Of a stretch of 39,773 bases of DNA, positions 37,979 through 39,773 are shown one piece after another. This stretch comes from Candidatus Wildermuthbacteria bacterium RIFOXYD1_FULL_50_12 (GTDB lineage Bacteria; Patescibacteriota; Minisyncoccia; Minisyncoccales; UBA10102): NCBI GenBank assembly GCA_001825035.1, contig MHUO01000004.1, positions 83,205 through 122,977 of the forward strand, read 5' to 3'. The stretch's first letter is position 1, and each line of letters opens with the position of its first letter. The notes beneath the pieces were generated by a model that was given only the letters and a program-made list of their open reading frames with translations, did not search any database and had not been told where the DNA came from. A program made the translations under genes and the position numbers.

Positions 37979-38914
37979 ATGCAGAAAAAAACCATCATCA
38001 AAGTGGTCGGAATAGGAGGGGGAGGAGGGAACGCCATAGACCGCATGATGCAGTGCAAGATTAAGGGCATTGATCTCATTGCGGTGAATACGGACGTGCA
38101 GGATTTAAAAAAGATCCGGGCTCTTCAGAAAATTAGAATTGGACAGGAGGCGACGCGCGGATTGGGAGCCGGCATGAACCCGGAGCTCGGCAAGCGGGCG
38201 GCGCTGGAAAGCAAAGCAGAACTGATCGAGGCCCTGAAAGGGGCCGATATGGTGTTTCTGACTGCCGGGCTTGGCGGAGGAACGGGAGGCGGAGCGATCC
38301 CGGTGCTCGCCCAGATCGCGCGTTCCCAAGGCGCGCTCACTATTGCCGTGGTAACGCGGCCTTTTTCATTTGAAGGATCGTGGAGGAGCAAACTCGCAGA
38401 AAGGGCCCTGACCGAACTTAAAGGGAAGGTTGACACGTTGCTCGTTATCCCCAACGATCAAATTTTAAAACTTGCCGATCAGGATATGTCGGTTCTGGCA
38501 GCGTTTTGGAAAGCAGACGAGATTCTGCGCCAAGCCGTGCAGGGAATTTCAGATCTTATCGTGTTGCCCGGGATCATCAATGTGGACTTTGCGGATTTGC
38601 GGAGCATTATGAAGAATTCCGGGAGGGCGGTGTTTGGCATGGGGCAGGCGAAAGGCGAAAAACGCATGGAGCAGGCGCTGGGAGCTGCGCTTCATTCTCC
38701 GCTTTTGAATATGTCCATTAAGGGCGCACGGGGCATTCTGTTCCAAGTGGCGGGAGCAGATGACGTAAGCTTGCATGAAATCCAAGAAGCCGCCCAGCAG
38801 ATAAAAGACGAAATTTCCCCGCAAGCAAAAATTATTTTTGGCGCGGTGCAGGATAAAAATCTCAAATTGGGAGAGGTGCGTTTCACCATTATCGCTACAG
38901 GATTTGGAGAATGA
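37979..38914 (+). CDS. ftsZ: Cell division protein FtsZ, tail-less
   Basis: Tubulin-like GTPase of the division ring. It has 311 residues. KVVGIGGGGGNAIDRM and the tubulin signature, here LGGGTGGGAIPVLA in place of the usual GGGTGTGAAP, bind GTP. The T7 loop NVDFADLR supplies the catalytic Asp. The protein stops at the end of the GTPase core (FTIIATGFGE), with no linker and no conserved C-terminal peptide for binding FtsA. It follows ftsA by 15 bases and overlaps comEC by 4. Confidence 0.96.
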   Translation: MQKKTIIKVVGIGGGGGNAIDRMMQCKIKGIDLIAVNTDVQDLKKIRALQKIRIGQEATRGLGAGMNPELGKRAALESKAELIEALKGADMVFLTAGLGGGTGGGAIPVLAQIARSQGALTIAVVTRPFSFEGSWRSKLAERALTELKGKVDTLLVIPNDQILKLADQDMSVLAAFWKADEILRQAVQGISDLIVLPGIINVDFADLRSIMKNSGRAVFGMGQAKGEKRMEQALGAALHSPLLNMSIKGARGILFQVAGADDVSLHEIQEAAQQIKDEISPQAKIIFGAVQDKNLKLGEVRFTIIATGFGE

Positions 38915-39773
38915 CCTCCTCGCAATTGCTCTTTTACGGCTGTCTTTCTTTCATCGCGGGGATAGCCATTGCTTCTTTCTGGGCTTTTAGTCAGATAATT
39001 ATCCTGGCTGTTTTTATTTTCGGGATCTTTTTGTTCTCCGTATTTTTTAAAAGCTTGCCCATGCGAGCCGCGGGAGTGGTGTTTTTATGCGCCGCTTTCG
39101 GGCTGTGGGTTTACGAGGCCTCCGAGCGAACACATGCGGACAACGAACTACGGAGATTCTACGGAGAGAATGTTGTATTTGAAGCAGAGGTTATTAAGGA
39201 ACCTAAAGAAAGACCGAATAGTACGCAGGTCACAGTGAAGCCGGATTTTGTTTCGAGCGGGAATGTTCTCATTACGCTTGACCCGAGAGAGAAACTTTCG
39301 TATGGCGACCGAGTTACCCTTACGGGGATACTACAGGAGCCCGAATCATTCGACGATTTTGATTATGCCGCGTTCTTGGCCAAAGACGGCGTGTATGCTC
39401 TCATGAAAAAGCCAGAGGTCGAGATTAAAAAGAGAGAAGCATATGATCACGCGGGAGAAAGGGCGATGGCCGCGATTTTCAATCTTAAGGCGGAGTTTCG
39501 GGATGTTTTGGAGCAACATCTTTCTCCCCGTTTCAGCTCCGTGATGGTGGAAATGCTTTTGGGAGACAAATACGTAATGTCGGAAGGGCTTGCGCAAGAT
39601 CTGAATACTACTGGTCTCCGCCACATTATTGCTATTTCGGGCGCGCACATTGCAATACTTACGATGTATGTGATGCCGCTGTTCATATGGCTGGGTTTGT
39701 GGCGTCAGCAGGCTTTTTACGTTACTTTGGTACTGGTGATTTTCTATGTGGTGCTTACGGGATTACAGCCCTC
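38911..39773 (+). CDS. comEC: ComEC/Rec2 DNA-uptake channel (cut by window edge)
   Basis: The first 287 residues of a multi-pass membrane protein; the frame is open to the end of the window. Two or three N-terminal helices (about 5-75) are followed by the DUF4131 domain (about 85-170; YGDRVTLTGILQEPESFDDF) and the start of the Competence domain, with LNTTGLRHIIAISGAHIAIL, the family hallmark, near residue 240. ComEC forms the inner-membrane channel for single-stranded DNA during transformation. The ATG overlaps the ftsZ stop (ATGA). Confidence 0.93.
   Translation, partial: MTSSQLLFYGCLSFIAGIAIASFWAFSQIIILAVFIFGIFLFSVFFKSLPMRAAGVVFLCAAFGLWVYEASERTHADNELRRFYGENVVFEAEVIKEPKERPNSTQVTVKPDFVSSGNVLITLDPREKLSYGDRVTLTGILQEPESFDDFDYAAFLAKDGVYALMKKPEVEIKKREAYDHAGERAMAAIFNLKAEFRDVLEQHLSPRFSSVMVEMLLGDKYVMSEGLAQDLNTTGLRHIIAISGAHIAILTMYVMPLFIWLGLWRQQAFYVTLVLVIFYVVLTGLQP

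Overview
The window looks like a piece of a small, streamlined bacterial genome, most likely a member of the Candidate Phyla Radiation (Patescibacteria, probably Parcubacteria). This is inferred from tightly packed and often overlapping genes, trimmed housekeeping proteins (a 659-residue Mfd, a 311-residue FtsZ with no C-terminal tail), promoters so close to start codons that many mRNAs would be nearly leaderless, and few Shine-Dalgarno sites on core genes. TAA, TAG and TGA all act as stops, so the standard bacterial code applies. No rRNA is present to place it more exactly.

Layout. 1-3659: a small membrane protein, glyA, a HigBA-type toxin-antitoxin module set between two copies of the glyA 3' end, an unrecognised free-standing gene with its own promoter and terminator, and folD. 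3734-9381: a five-repeat MscS-like membrane protein, an O-methyltransferase with its own terminator, then a membrane-anchored ABC-type substrate-binding protein next to a dCache/HAMP histidine kinase. 9383-15333 (minus): a four-gene operon of glycerate 2-kinase, PEP synthase, D-2-hydroxyacid dehydrogenase and enolase, which can be read as one route linking glycerate, PEP, pyruvate and lactate. 15370-18828: a 3.4-kb element integrated at the 3' end of tRNA-Leu(CAA), carrying a serine recombinase (frameshifted), an orphan HisG, a small membrane protein and nested inverted repeats. 18821-24177 (mostly minus): tRNA-Leu, topA, mfd and pth, with a free-standing degenerate receiver-domain gene on the plus strand. 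24217-27618: lepB, hisS, HIT, rpsU, yqeY and a membrane-anchored hypothetical. 27657-30287: capA (minus) divergent from an ABC-2 exporter pair. 30327-36318: an accessory block (aldehyde dehydrogenase, GNAT, SET, HD hydrolase, rifampin-phosphotransferase-like dikinase, S51 peptidase) containing an 88% identical duplicate of the exporter 3' end and a remnant start of a second S51 peptidase. 36369-39773: ybeY-ftsA-ftsZ-comEC, cut by the window edge.

The main theme is insertion at gene 3' ends that leaves the target intact. It occurs three times: at glyA (toxin-antitoxin), at the ABC permease (ALDH/GNAT/SET) and at tRNA-Leu (recombinase plus HisG). At the two protein genes, a second copy of the 3' end lies on the far side of the insert and still reads in frame to a stop at the same place. 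At tRNA-Leu, joining the two ends of the element rebuilds an attP in which the recombinase reading frame gains a proper stop, which strongly supports the excision/integration model. The best candidates for undescribed biochemistry are the overlapping HD hydrolase / RPH-like phosphotransferase pair, the orphan HisG carried as cargo, and the substrate-binding protein / histidine kinase pair that has no permease.
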